The notes beneath the pieces were generated by a model. That model had not been told where the DNA came from and made no database searches. It saw only the letters and a program-made list of their open reading frames with translations. Positions 15,769 through 22,947 of a stretch of DNA of 64,000 nucleotides are shown here, piece by piece. The stretch comes from Sinobacterium caligoides (GTDB taxonomy: Bacteria; Pseudomonadota; Gammaproteobacteria; Pseudomonadales; Sinobacteriaceae). Where the stretch lies: contig NZ_RKHR01000003.1 of assembly GCF_003752585.1 (NCBI RefSeq), forward strand, positions 1,240,001 through 1,304,000, written 5' to 3'. The position numbers and the translations under genes are program-made. Every line of letters begins with the position of its first letter. Position 1 is the first letter of the stretch.

Positions 15769-17085
15769 CTAAGGCGTTGTGCCGTAATGGGCATGCAGTA
15801 GAGCCAGCTGTTTATTGGCTATATCCTTATACTTTTCAATATCAAAACCTGAATTTGTATTAAACTGGTTACCATCTTTGTTAACCCTTAATACATCTCC
15901 AGTAACAACACCACTCAACCCATCAGAAGAATTACTTCCTTCCGATATTCCGCTAATTGCTCCGTTCTCACTAACGGTAAACGTCAATACACCACTGTCC
16001 CATACTGGAAACCCAGTTTCAGCATAAAATCTTTGACGATATGATGATTTGTAAAGAAGCTCCGTGGTCATCCCTTCCAACCTGATATAACCAGTAACCT
16101 GGTCATAAATATCACTAAAGTGTGATAATTTAACTTCACCACGCGCCCCAATATAACCACTAAGGGAAACGCTATGCGCGCCGTCATCTATATTAATAAA
16201 CAACTGAATAAAATCTTCCTTATATCGATCATCCCCCCCAAACTGACCGTTAAATGCCAAATCGGATAAGACATTGTTAAACGTTATTTGATAATCATTT
16301 TTCGCCGGATCAACCCCTAAAGATTCTCTTTGCAAAGCAAAAACTTCCTCAGGCATACCCACAATGGCCGCATTCATTACGCTATGATAGCGTTCCTCTT
16401 CCGTTGCCGAGACCCATTCATTAACATCTGTCAGATCGATAAGCTTAGTGGCTTGAATATCGATATCGCGCTCAGTAAGCCCAAACAAGTCTTCGATGGC
16501 CTTTTTTGCCTTTGATGCATTCTCGTCAGTCAGTTTGCCCGGCATTCCCTCCGCCATCGCAACCGCAAAGCTCGTTAATGTTGAGACATTTGCATTCACA
16601 AGATTATCTGATGCTAGCGCCGGTATATAGGACCGAAGCTCCATTCCAGTTACATCATACGAGAAAATACTATTTCCAAACAGCGTATCTATCTCTCCAA
16701 AGTCAACATCATTACACGAAGGGTAGAAATCGCACTTGTGATAGAACTTCAAACCAGTCTCTGTTTTTAACATGGCACTGAATGGTGGTGCTGTGTATAT
16801 CGGTGAATGGAATGAGAAATTTCCTAACTTATCACTATCTGCGCTATATTCTGCTCTCTCAAGCGCAACACCGTCTTTGATCAGAAAAATCTGCACATCC
16901 GGGTCTTTCATAACCCCCTTAACAGCCCTACCTTCTATATTAACTCTTAATGAATCGCCATCAACCCCCCCACCAGAAGAGGCACCACCACCACCACCAC
17001 CACCACCACCACCACCACAGGCAGCCAAGGCAGCAATAGATATCAGCAACAAGTTATATACAGCAATATTTTTAATACTTCTCAT
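15769..17085 (-). CDS. Poly-glycine lipoprotein, hypothetical
   Basis: 439 residues. A lipoprotein signal peptide (MRSIKNIAVYNLLLISIAALAAC) has lipobox LAAC, and the lipidated Cys is followed by 11 consecutive glycines. The rest is a long extracytoplasmic domain without a family that I recognise; it has a CDFYPSCND pair of cysteines that may be disulfide-bonded. GTG 17094 is an alternative start. It is the largest gene with no obvious attC partner on its 3' side: a REPIN right end lies 9 bp beyond its stop. Confidence 0.85.
   Translation of the reverse strand: MRSIKNIAVYNLLLISIAALAACGGGGGGGGGGGASSGGGVDGDSLRVNIEGRAVKGVMKDPDVQIFLIKDGVALERAEYSADSDKLGNFSFHSPIYTAPPFSAMLKTETGLKFYHKCDFYPSCNDVDFGEIDTLFGNSIFSYDVTGMELRSYIPALASDNLVNANVSTLTSFAVAMAEGMPGKLTDENASKAKKAIEDLFGLTERDIDIQATKLIDLTDVNEWVSATEEERYHSVMNAAIVGMPEEVFALQRESLGVDPAKNDYQITFNNVLSDLAFNGQFGGDDRYKEDFIQLFINIDDGAHSVSLSGYIGARGEVKLSHFSDIYDQVTGYIRLEGMTTELLYKSSYRQRFYAETGFPVWDSGVLTFTVSENGAISGISEGSNSSDGLSGVVTGDVLRVNKDGNQFNTNSGFDIEKYKDIANKQLALLHAHYGTTP
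16984..17019 (-). repeat. Trinucleotide microsatellite (CCA/TGG)
   Basis: About 11 perfect CCA units encode the poly-glycine after the lipobox. Copy changes would alter linker length without a frameshift. Confidence 0.9.
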
Positions 17086-17202
17086 CCCTAACACTCTTAT
17101 TATTTTTCAAGATTGGTAAATATATAGCCGACGACGATAGAAATCAATCGCATATAACTATCAAGGGAGAGGGGCTTCGTATCAACAACATTCAAAAGGC
17201 AT

Positions 17203-17624
17203 TCAACACGGCTTAATATCTCAACAGAAAACTAGCTACGGCTAACAACCTCGTTCGAACAACTTTTTACCGGCCCCGTAGGTAGCACACAAAGCCTGGA
17301 TGATTACCGGCAACACCACAAGCGAAAACGAAGGCACGGCATAACAACTAGCCGCACCCTGTTTGGCTGAATTAACCTAAGATCAACATAACTTATGCCC
17401 GGCTAACCACCCTGCCGTGACTCGCTACGCCTGGACGCTGCTCATCTACCTGCAATTACTCTCTTCGTTACCCTGCGGTACTTAATCTAGCTCTGATTTA
17501 CTGCCAAAAGGCGGAGCATCTGTATTTTATTGCCTGTGTACGTCAGGTTTGGCCTTCTTATTTAACTATGGGTGTCTTAGTTATTTTTTTTTGCGTCAGA
17601 ATAACTATGGGTGTCTTAGTTATT
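17203..17624 (+). mobile_element. RAYT 3' fragment with extra REPIN right end
   Basis: From about codon 272 (ATTCAACACGGCTTAATATC) through the C-terminus and tail to a right end at 17585, then a second REPIN 3' part (GCGTCAGAATAACTATGGG to TTATTT) in tandem. The second end supplies the stop of the gene at 17616. 17086-17202 holds no gene. Confidence 0.88.
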
Positions 17625-17987
17625 TAATGCGCTCACGCTCTTTGTGGTTAAAATGTTAGATTCTTTGAGCAACCCACGGTTTACAAAACCGTAAACCGAA
17701 ACAGAAACCCCAAACAAAACACCAAGAAACAACCAATTGTTTACACCCAATGGAGTGCTTATATATTGTTCGATTTTACTGTCTAAGAAGAAAATTGCTA
17801 ATAAGAATGCGTAAAATGAATATGAGCCACTGGCTTTTTGATCGAATGCGGTCTGGCCACTCATATCATCTTTGATATTGGCACCGCACTCGGGGCATAA
17901 AAAGCCCTCTTTTACTCCATTCTTGAAGTCATCCTTAATTTGGCTGCCTTCAAATTTGGAGCTACACACACAACATTGATATTTCAT
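17616..17987 (-). CDS. Zinc-ribbon membrane protein
   Basis: 124 residues from MKYQCCVC. A rubredoxin-like zinc ribbon (CCVC at residues 5-8 and LCPECG at 31-34) is followed by two hydrophobic helices (about 57-70 and 84-103). It is probably a small inner-membrane protein with a cytoplasmic metal-binding head. AAGGAAG is 2-3 nt before the ATG. The last residues (LNN) and the stop are contributed by a REPIN right end, so the native C-terminus may have been longer. The upstream attC (18030-18129) marks it as a cassette gene. Confidence 0.8.
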   Translation of the reverse strand: MKYQCCVCSSKFEGSQIKDDFKNGVKEGFLCPECGANIKDDMSGQTAFDQKASGSYSFYAFLLAIFFLDSKIEQYISTPLGVNNWLFLGVLFGVSVSVYGFVNRGLLKESNILTTKSVSALNN

Positions 17988-18029
17988 TTCTTCCTTGATG
18001 TAGAGATGCCGATACTTGAAGTTCATTGC

Positions 18030-18129
18030 GCATAACGCTTTGCTAAGCGGCAATAAAATAGCTGGCTAAAATTAGCGAGGAACGAGCAAAAGCCAGCTGT
18101 TTTTTGTCCGTTTAAGCAACTTGTTATGT
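18030..18129 (-). other. attC site
   Basis: Minus-strand ACATAACAAGTTGCTTAAACG to CCGCTTAGCAAAGCGTTATG; inner AGCTGGCT/AGCCAGCT arms. The intact RAYT element begins immediately beyond its R'' box. Confidence 0.88.
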
Positions 18130-18130
18130 A

Positions 18131-19398
18131 ATCTTACCAAGACACCCACCGGCATTGCTATAGAAAGCACTCACTCCTAAACTCAAATAAGTCAGGGAGG
18201 ACTGCCCATGCCAACACCACGTAAACAGATCGTCAGCCTAGCCGACACCCCCTACTATCACTGCGTCTCTCGTTGCGTTCGACGTGCCTTTCTCTGTGGC
18301 AACGACCCGTTCAGCGGTGAGAGCTATGAGCACCGCCGGGGCTGGGTGGAGTCCCGTGCTTTAGAGCTTGCTAGTGTCTTTGCCATTGATATCTGCGCTT
18401 ATGCCGTAATGAGCAACCACGCCCACCTGGTGCTACGCGTTGATGAGGATGAAGCTCAGCAATGGACTGACCAACAAGTGGTTAATCAGTGGCACCAACT
18501 ATACCAAGGTAATTTGCTGACACAGCGCTTTGCCAGAGGCCAAACTATTACATCATACGAGCAGGGTACGCTGGACAGCATCATCACGGAGTACCGTCGT
18601 CGCTTAGCCGACATCAGTTGGTTTATGCGCGCGTTAAACGAACCGATTGCACGACAAGCCAATCAGGAAGACGGCTGCACCGGCCGCTTTTGGGAAGGAC
18701 GCTTCAAGTCACAAGCACTACTCGACGAAGGGGCTCTACTCGCGTGTATGGCCTATGTAGATTTAAACCCCGTTAGAGCCAAGATGGCGAAGACACCCGA
18801 AGCATCAGCCCACACCAGCATTAGGCTGCGTATAGCCGCCGCACATAAAGGCCAACAAGCCAAAGAGTTACTCCCCTTCATTGGCAACGAGCGTCAACAC
18901 ATACCCAAGGGGGTGTGTTTCAACTTAAAAGACTATGTGGCGCTCGTCGATCAAACCGGGCGGGTGCTACGCAAAAATAAACGCGGCTCTATCGACAGCA
19001 ACGCTGAAGACATCCTAACGCGGCTTAATATCTCTGCAGAAAACTGGCTACAGCTAACAACCTCGTTCGAACACTTTTTTACAGGCCCCGTAGGTAGCAC
19101 ACAAAGCCTGGATGACTACCAGCAACACCACAAGCGAAAACGAAGGCACGGCATCACAACTAGCCGCGCCCTGTTTGGCTAAATAAATCTAAGATCAACA
19201 TAACTTATGCACGGCTAACCACCCTGCCGTGGCTCGTTACGCCTGAACGCTGCCCATCTACCTGAAATTACTTACTTCATTGCCCTGCAGCACTTAATCT
19301 AGCTCTGATTTACTGCCAAAAGGCGGAGCATCCGCACCTTATTACCTGTGTACGTGAGATTTAGCCTTCTTATTTAACTATGGGTGTCTTGGTTATTC
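18131..19398 (+). mobile_element. Intact RAYT element (IS200/IS605-like Y1 transposase unit)
   Basis: Left end ATCTTACCAAGACACCCACC, a 65-bp leader with AGGGAGGA before the gene, the transposase gene, a 216-bp 3' tail with a CACGGC/GCCGTG hairpin, and right end AACTATGGGTGTCTTGG then TTATT. The ends match those of the short repeats in this window, which makes it the likely parent. The left end touches an attC. Confidence 0.9.
18208..19182 (+). CDS. REP-associated tyrosine transposase (RAYT, Y1/HUH)
   Basis: 324 residues, complete. The Y1 transposase pattern is clear: PRKQIVSLADTPYYHCVSRC at the start, the HUH metal motif SNHAHLVL (His71, His73), then LADISWFMRALNEPIAR, GRFWEGRFKSQALLDE and AYVDLNPVRA, the signature end of the RAYT family. 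The last about 110 residues are an extra basic region after the catalytic domain. Such enzymes cut and join single-stranded DNA at hairpin ends and drive REP/REPIN spread. It is the only full-length copy in the window, with four coding fragments and several tails nearby. It runs opposite to the cassette genes. Confidence 0.95.
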   Translation: MPTPRKQIVSLADTPYYHCVSRCVRRAFLCGNDPFSGESYEHRRGWVESRALELASVFAIDICAYAVMSNHAHLVLRVDEDEAQQWTDQQVVNQWHQLYQGNLLTQRFARGQTITSYEQGTLDSIITEYRRRLADISWFMRALNEPIARQANQEDGCTGRFWEGRFKSQALLDEGALLACMAYVDLNPVRAKMAKTPEASAHTSIRLRIAAAHKGQQAKELLPFIGNERQHIPKGVCFNLKDYVALVDQTGRVLRKNKRGSIDSNAEDILTRLNISAENWLQLTTSFEHFFTGPVGSTQSLDDYQQHHKRKRRHGITTSRALFG

Positions 19399-19431
19399 TT
19401 TACGCGAAGTGGGGCTTAATATCCCTTATAC

Positions 19432-20469
19432 TCAGATATAACCTATCTGCTGTGCCTGCATTCTGCCTTGAATATACGCATAAATCAGCTCACAGATACT
19501 CTGGCCTGTTTCGCGATAACCGGCCGCTATGCTTGCAACATGGCAGCTAGGTGCGGCTTCCGCTAAATGCAGATAAGCACAAGGTGTATTTCTGGCTATC
19601 GTGCTCACATAATGTAAGGCGTCCAGTAGTGGTATCCCCGCAGCTGTCGAGGCACTACTGGGCATATTGATGATGGCATCGAGATCCAGTTCTAGGGCCA
19701 CAGGTAGCTGGCAGTCGTTCAGGCGCGTGACTATCTCATCTAATGCCGACTTCAAGGTGATTTCTCGGCGTATCCAGATCGATTGCAAGGTATGCCAGTG
19801 GCCGCCGAAGGTGCTGAGTTGCTCCAGAGTCTCTTCACTGTTCTTGAGTTCATGCATGCCGAGTACATGGTAGTAACCCAATGCGCCGCTGGCCGCAGCG
19901 TGGGTGAAACTATTGCCACTAAGTCGGCCTTCAGGTGGGCGAAAATCGGAATGGGGATCTAAGTTTACCGCCGCGACTTTCCTGTTAAGGCAATGCTTGA
20001 CCGACGTCAATAAGCCAAAGGCATTGTTATGGCTACCGCCGATAACGATAGGCTCGAGGCCCGCCGAAATTACCTGACTGACTATGGTGATCACTCGGTC
20101 AATATTGCTTCTCATTGCATCGGTATCACCCTCTTCTCCGAGCTGTAGATCATCTGTCTGCATCTGACCCAACACCATGCACTCGTTGCCACTCAAGAAG
20201 CGGTTAGATTGTAGGTTGAGAAATTGTGCCATGGCCGATTCGAAGGCATCGGTTGCGCCGCCGGGACCCACATTTGCGCGTGGGCCTATGTCTTCACCTA
20301 TGCCTAGGATAGCGAAACGTACACCACTGTATCTAGCGCTATCGAGTGTCTCGCTGAGAGGTCTATTTCCATCGCTGCAGTGAACTGTTTGGGCAAGTTT
20401 AGTTTCGCCGTCACGAATTGAAGCGAGTTGCAGGCACATTTGTCTGGTAAAAGGAATGAGATATTTCAT
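19432..20469 (-). CDS. Arginase/agmatinase-family hydrolase (HutG-like)
   Basis: 345 residues. Ureohydrolase metal motifs are in order: IGGSHNNAFG (His ligand), NLDPHSDFRP (Asp, His and Asp ligands) and ELDLDAI (Asp-x-Asp). These place it in the arginase/agmatinase/formimidoylglutamase fold with a dinuclear Mn site. The DPHSD form and long N-terminal region are closest to HutG-like members of marine gammaproteobacteria, so hydrolysis of a guanidino or formimino compound is likely but the substrate is not proven. It lies between the RAYT right end (19398) and a REPIN; no attC is adjacent. Confidence 0.85.
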   Translation of the reverse strand: MKYLIPFTRQMCLQLASIRDGETKLAQTVHCSDGNRPLSETLDSARYSGVRFAILGIGEDIGPRANVGPGGATDAFESAMAQFLNLQSNRFLSGNECMVLGQMQTDDLQLGEEGDTDAMRSNIDRVITIVSQVISAGLEPIVIGGSHNNAFGLLTSVKHCLNRKVAAVNLDPHSDFRPPEGRLSGNSFTHAAASGALGYYHVLGMHELKNSEETLEQLSTFGGHWHTLQSIWIRREITLKSALDEIVTRLNDCQLPVALELDLDAIINMPSSASTAAGIPLLDALHYVSTIARNTPCAYLHLAEAAPSCHVASIAAGYRETGQSICELIYAYIQGRMQAQQIGYI

Positions 20470-20512
20470 ATCAATTTAGTTCTTGTTTTGATGCTAATAA
20501 CCAGATTGTGAC

Positions 20513-20995
20513 TTAATCAGGCTCTGATGAAAAGAGCTTTCCAGACACCCACCTATATTGACCTCTGAACGCGCCAATATTGAATATATACGTCAGAATA
20601 ACTATGGGTGTCTTAGTTATTTTGCACGATATTTCAAAATACTCCCATTGTGCCCACAATGCTCGTGCTGTAAATACGGAGCAAAGAATTATAGTTAAGC
20701 ATACGACAATGGACTGTAACTTATCTCTATAGTTTAAATAGATGGCTCTAGCCGCGTCGGTTATGGACCACAATAGAAATAGTGTGAATATTGTAACGGA
20801 GGCTATATATGGGTTAAAGCCATCTTGAGATGTGCCCAGCCAAAAATCCGATATCTTCGAGCATTGCATAACTACTACAAGGCTATAAATTTCTAGCCAC
20901 TGAAATAGGAAAAAGAAAATAACAAGGCACGAAACAATAAGCAAATAGTCACTTGATCCTTTTTCTTCCCGAATAGCACAATCTCCTTGAGGCAA
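20513..20995 (-). CDS. Membrane protein with REPIN-encoded C-terminus
   Basis: Up to 160 residues with three or four hydrophobic helices (LLIVSCLVIFFFLF, IASVTIFTLFLLW, IVVCLTIILCSVF). The last 35 or so residues (from about KITKTPIVI) are translated from the inverted REPIN at 20530-20623, so the native end was lost. No ATG fits the start: TTG 20995 lies in the attC R' box, while AAGGAG 7 nt before an in-frame ATT (20974) could mark a rare start. It is a cassette gene with attC directly upstream. Function unknown. Confidence 0.7.
   Translation of the reverse strand: MPQGDCAIREEKGSSDYLLIVSCLVIFFFLFQWLEIYSLVVVMQCSKISDFWLGTSQDGFNPYIASVTIFTLFLLWSITDAARAIYLNYRDKLQSIVVCLTIILCSVFTARALWAQWEYFEISCKITKTPIVILTYIFNIGAFRGQYRWVSGKLFSSEPD
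20530..20623 (+). repeat. REPIN-like element inside a reading frame
   Basis: A consensus-like copy, AGAGCTTTCCAGACACCCACC to ATGGGTGTCTTAG then TTATTTT. Its reverse strand is open in one frame and extends the gene at 20513-20995. Confidence 0.93.
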
Positions 20996-21081
20996 TTAAC
21001 GCTTAGGTAATGGGCTGCTTTGCTGCGAAGCAGCGCTTAAAGCTGTCCAGCCGCAGGCGTTCATTGACCGTTTTGTTATGT
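20995..21081 (-). other. attC site
   Basis: Minus-strand ACATAACAAAACGGTCAATG to CATTACCTAAGCGTTAATTG; GCTGCTTCGCAGC inner hairpin as at 14161. Confidence 0.88.
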
Positions 21082-21102
21082 GTTTTGGCACAATACCACC
21101 TC

Positions 21103-21297
21103 TTATACAAAATATACGCGATAGATGATTATTGCCGGTACACCAATACCTACGATTATTGAGATTAACATATTTATAACTTCCATGAATTTTTCGCCGT
21201 CCTTCATTCGCTGAAAGCGAGCTTTATAATCCAGTCTAAATTGCGCGCTGAATACAAATCGCCAAAATCCGGTTAAGTAGAGTAGAAGCTCTTCCAT
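21103..21297 (-). CDS. Small membrane protein (64 residues)
   Basis: MEELLLYLTGFWRFVFSAQF at the N-terminus is amphipathic, and the C-terminal half (INMLISIIVGIGVPAIIIYRVYF) is one transmembrane helix. Intact attC sites lie on both sides, so this is a complete one-gene cassette. No ribosome site is seen between the R' box and the ATG. No family recognised; small cassette membrane proteins can be toxins, but nothing here proves it. Confidence 0.75.
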   Translation of the reverse strand: MEELLLYLTGFWRFVFSAQFRLDYKARFQRMKDGEKFMEVINMLISIIVGIGVPAIIIYRVYFV

Positions 21298-21306
21298 AGT
21301 TAATTA

Positions 21307-21376
21307 CACATAACGCCGAGCTCACAGGAAATTGGGAGCGTAGTGAGTTATTTTCCTGTGCAGCTACTTGTTAGGC
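21307..21376 (-). other. attC site
   Basis: Minus-strand GGCCTAACAAGTAGCTGC to CTGTGAGCTCGGCGTTATG; CACAGGAAA/TTTCCTGTG arms. It contains the stop codon of the gene at 21364. Confidence 0.88.
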
Positions 21377-21975
21377 CTTGGTATAGGCCGCCAATCAACA
21401 TCAATGGGGTATGCTTTGAAATTATAGTCAATGCCATATGAATGCTGCCCACCAGCTAAACTACATTTACCAAAACATGAAAACTCGCCATTATATCTTT
21501 CGGGTGGTGACGATATTACTATCTTTCCTTGGCAATCAGGGTAGATGCAGTTATTGGTATGTGTAAATATTGTGTAGCCATTTTCAGTTCGGATAAACAG
21601 TCTGTCCGAATATAGCCACCTACACTCGTCATCCCTTGGTGGCTCTGATGACATAATTTTAAAGTTATCAAAGAAGCCAATTAAAACAACAAAAAAGATT
21701 GTGCCAAAAGCAACTAAATATACCCAAAAAGGAAAGTCTATTACGGGGTGCATTTGCATAAAATCTGCAATAAGACTTAATCCAGGAAGAAAACAGGCAA
21801 TGACAAAACCTGTAATAAACTTTCCTTGATCAGCTTGAGATATTTCTTTATATATATGCAATGTATTTTCATCTGCCAGGTTTGTGTATTGCCTAGACTG
21901 ATCAACATTTACAACACCTGACTCATTGTTTATTACGGTCTGGTTTTTACCAACATTTTTTTGTTTAATTTCCAT
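21364..21975 (-). CDS. Two-helix membrane protein with cysteine-rich C-terminus
   Basis: 203 residues. The N-terminal 50 residues are polar (Asn/Gln-rich, SGVVNVDQSRQ). Two transmembrane helices follow at about residues 53-70 and 83-103 (GKFITGFVIACFLPGL and FWVYLVAFGTIFFVVLIGFF). The C-terminal domain has CIYPDCQGK and SCFGKCSLAGG, which may bind a metal. A strong AGGAGG lies before the ATG. It is a complete cassette between attC 21307 and attC 21991. Function unknown. Confidence 0.82.
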   Translation of the reverse strand: MEIKQKNVGKNQTVINNESGVVNVDQSRQYTNLADENTLHIYKEISQADQGKFITGFVIACFLPGLSLIADFMQMHPVIDFPFWVYLVAFGTIFFVVLIGFFDNFKIMSSEPPRDDECRWLYSDRLFIRTENGYTIFTHTNNCIYPDCQGKIVISSPPERYNGEFSCFGKCSLAGGQHSYGIDYNFKAYPIDVDWRPIPRPNK

Positions 21976-21990
21976 CGCCTCCTCCTGGAC

Positions 21991-22065
21991 GCCTAACGCC
22001 GCAATAACAGGCGCGAGGTACGAGCGTCTTGCGCCGAAGGCGCGTAGTTAATTGCCTTGTTATGT
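21991..22065 (-). other. attC site
   Basis: Minus-strand AACATAACAAGGCAATTAAC to CCTGTTATTGCGGCGTTAGGC; inner CGCGCCTTCGGCGC hairpin. Confidence 0.9.
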
Positions 22066-22434
22066 TTATGTTGACGGAACATCGATTGCATTTTCCGATA
22101 ACCAATCATGATAATCTTCGTATCTTATTAGCGAATAGTCACTTTTCCAACCAACTTTACGAAGCCATCCTTTTAATACAACATCTACAGAATCAATAAC
22201 ATCTTTATCGTTCATTGACGTTATCGTGTAGTCCGGCGGGCTCATCCAACCTGTAGTCTCTGGGTTGGGATCATAGATAATTTCAAGACATATGTATAAG
22301 TTTCTGATTTGCTTTACGTCACGAACATCTGCAATGACACTGTTACCCTTCTTTTTCTTAGGGTTGTATACCCCGGAACTTGTAAACACGACCCGATTAG
22401 CATCACTAAAGAAAGATGACCTAAAGTCTGCCAT
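22066..22434 (-). CDS. Hypothetical cassette protein
   Basis: 123 codons from ATG 22434 (MADFRSSFFSDANRVV), preceded by AGGGGATG. A soluble protein with mixed alpha/beta character, a lysine run (PKKKKGN) and a Trp/Asp-rich end (YEDYHDWLSENAIDVPST). No family recognised. Its stop lies just before the attC R'' box at 22065. The upstream side (22448-22500) has a weak attC-like element (GAACATAACAGCG plus the hairpin ACACCGCAAGCTGCGGTGT). Confidence 0.75.
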   Translation of the reverse strand: MADFRSSFFSDANRVVFTSSGVYNPKKKKGNSVIADVRDVKQIRNLYICLEIIYDPNPETTGWMSPPDYTITSMNDKDVIDSVDVVLKGWLRKVGWKSDYSLIRYEDYHDWLSENAIDVPST

Positions 22435-22462
22435 TTGATTTACATCCCCTGAACATAACAGC

Positions 22463-22625
22463 GTATTACACCGCAAGCTGCGGTGTATCACAGTTGCGGT
22501 GTAATTCTGGGGTTAATTATTTTAGTTGCCCATAAACTACATGATTAACATAAGCTTATCTACTCTCAATAAAAAGCTTCTCAGAATTACACCGCAACTT
22601 GCGCGTATATTAGAACTACACCGCA
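22463..22625. repeat. Cluster of TTACACCGCAA motifs
   Basis: The 9-10 nt word (T)TACACCGCA occurs at 22467 (direct), 22480-22500 (two inverted copies), 22575 (direct) and 22613 (direct). The first pair forms a hairpin. This is in a gene-free interval (22435-22644) and is not part of the REPIN family. Confidence 0.6.
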
Positions 22626-22644
22626 ATATTTATGGTTATTAATA

Positions 22645-22942
22645 TCAGCCACTTACCCGCCGTCGGCTTATTTTGGGGCTAACTTCTAACGGATTGAGAA
22701 GGGCTTATCAAGACACCCACCTATATTGATCTCTGAACGCGCCAACATTGAATATATGCGTCAGAATAACTATGGGTGTCTTAGTTATTTCCGTCAGCCA
22801 CTTACCCGCCGTCGGCTTATTTTGGGGCTAACTTCTAACGGATTGAGAAGGGCTTATCAAGACACCCACCTATATTGATCTCTGAACGCGCCAATATTGA
22901 ATATATGCGTCAAAATAACTATGGGTGTCTTAGTTATTTGCC
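22645..22942 (+). repeat. 149-bp tandem duplication, each unit with a REPIN
   Basis: Two head-to-tail units (22645-22793 and 22794-22942) differing at only a few bases. Each has a 56-bp leader (TCAGCCACTTACCCGCC, GGGGCTAACTTCTAACGG) and a full REPIN (left end at 22701 and 22850). An additional partial right end (TTAGTTATTT) follows at 22944-22953. Confidence 0.93.
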
Positions 22943-22947
22943 ATTAG

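Noticed and set aside
15642-15863. Plus-strand frame over a REPIN and the lipoprotein 3' end
   Set aside because: Shadow of the lipoprotein gene and the repeat; no ribosome site or family.
22645-22942. CRISPR-like array
   Set aside because: Only two long units in tandem, no short spacers, no cas genes; the unit is a REPIN duplication.
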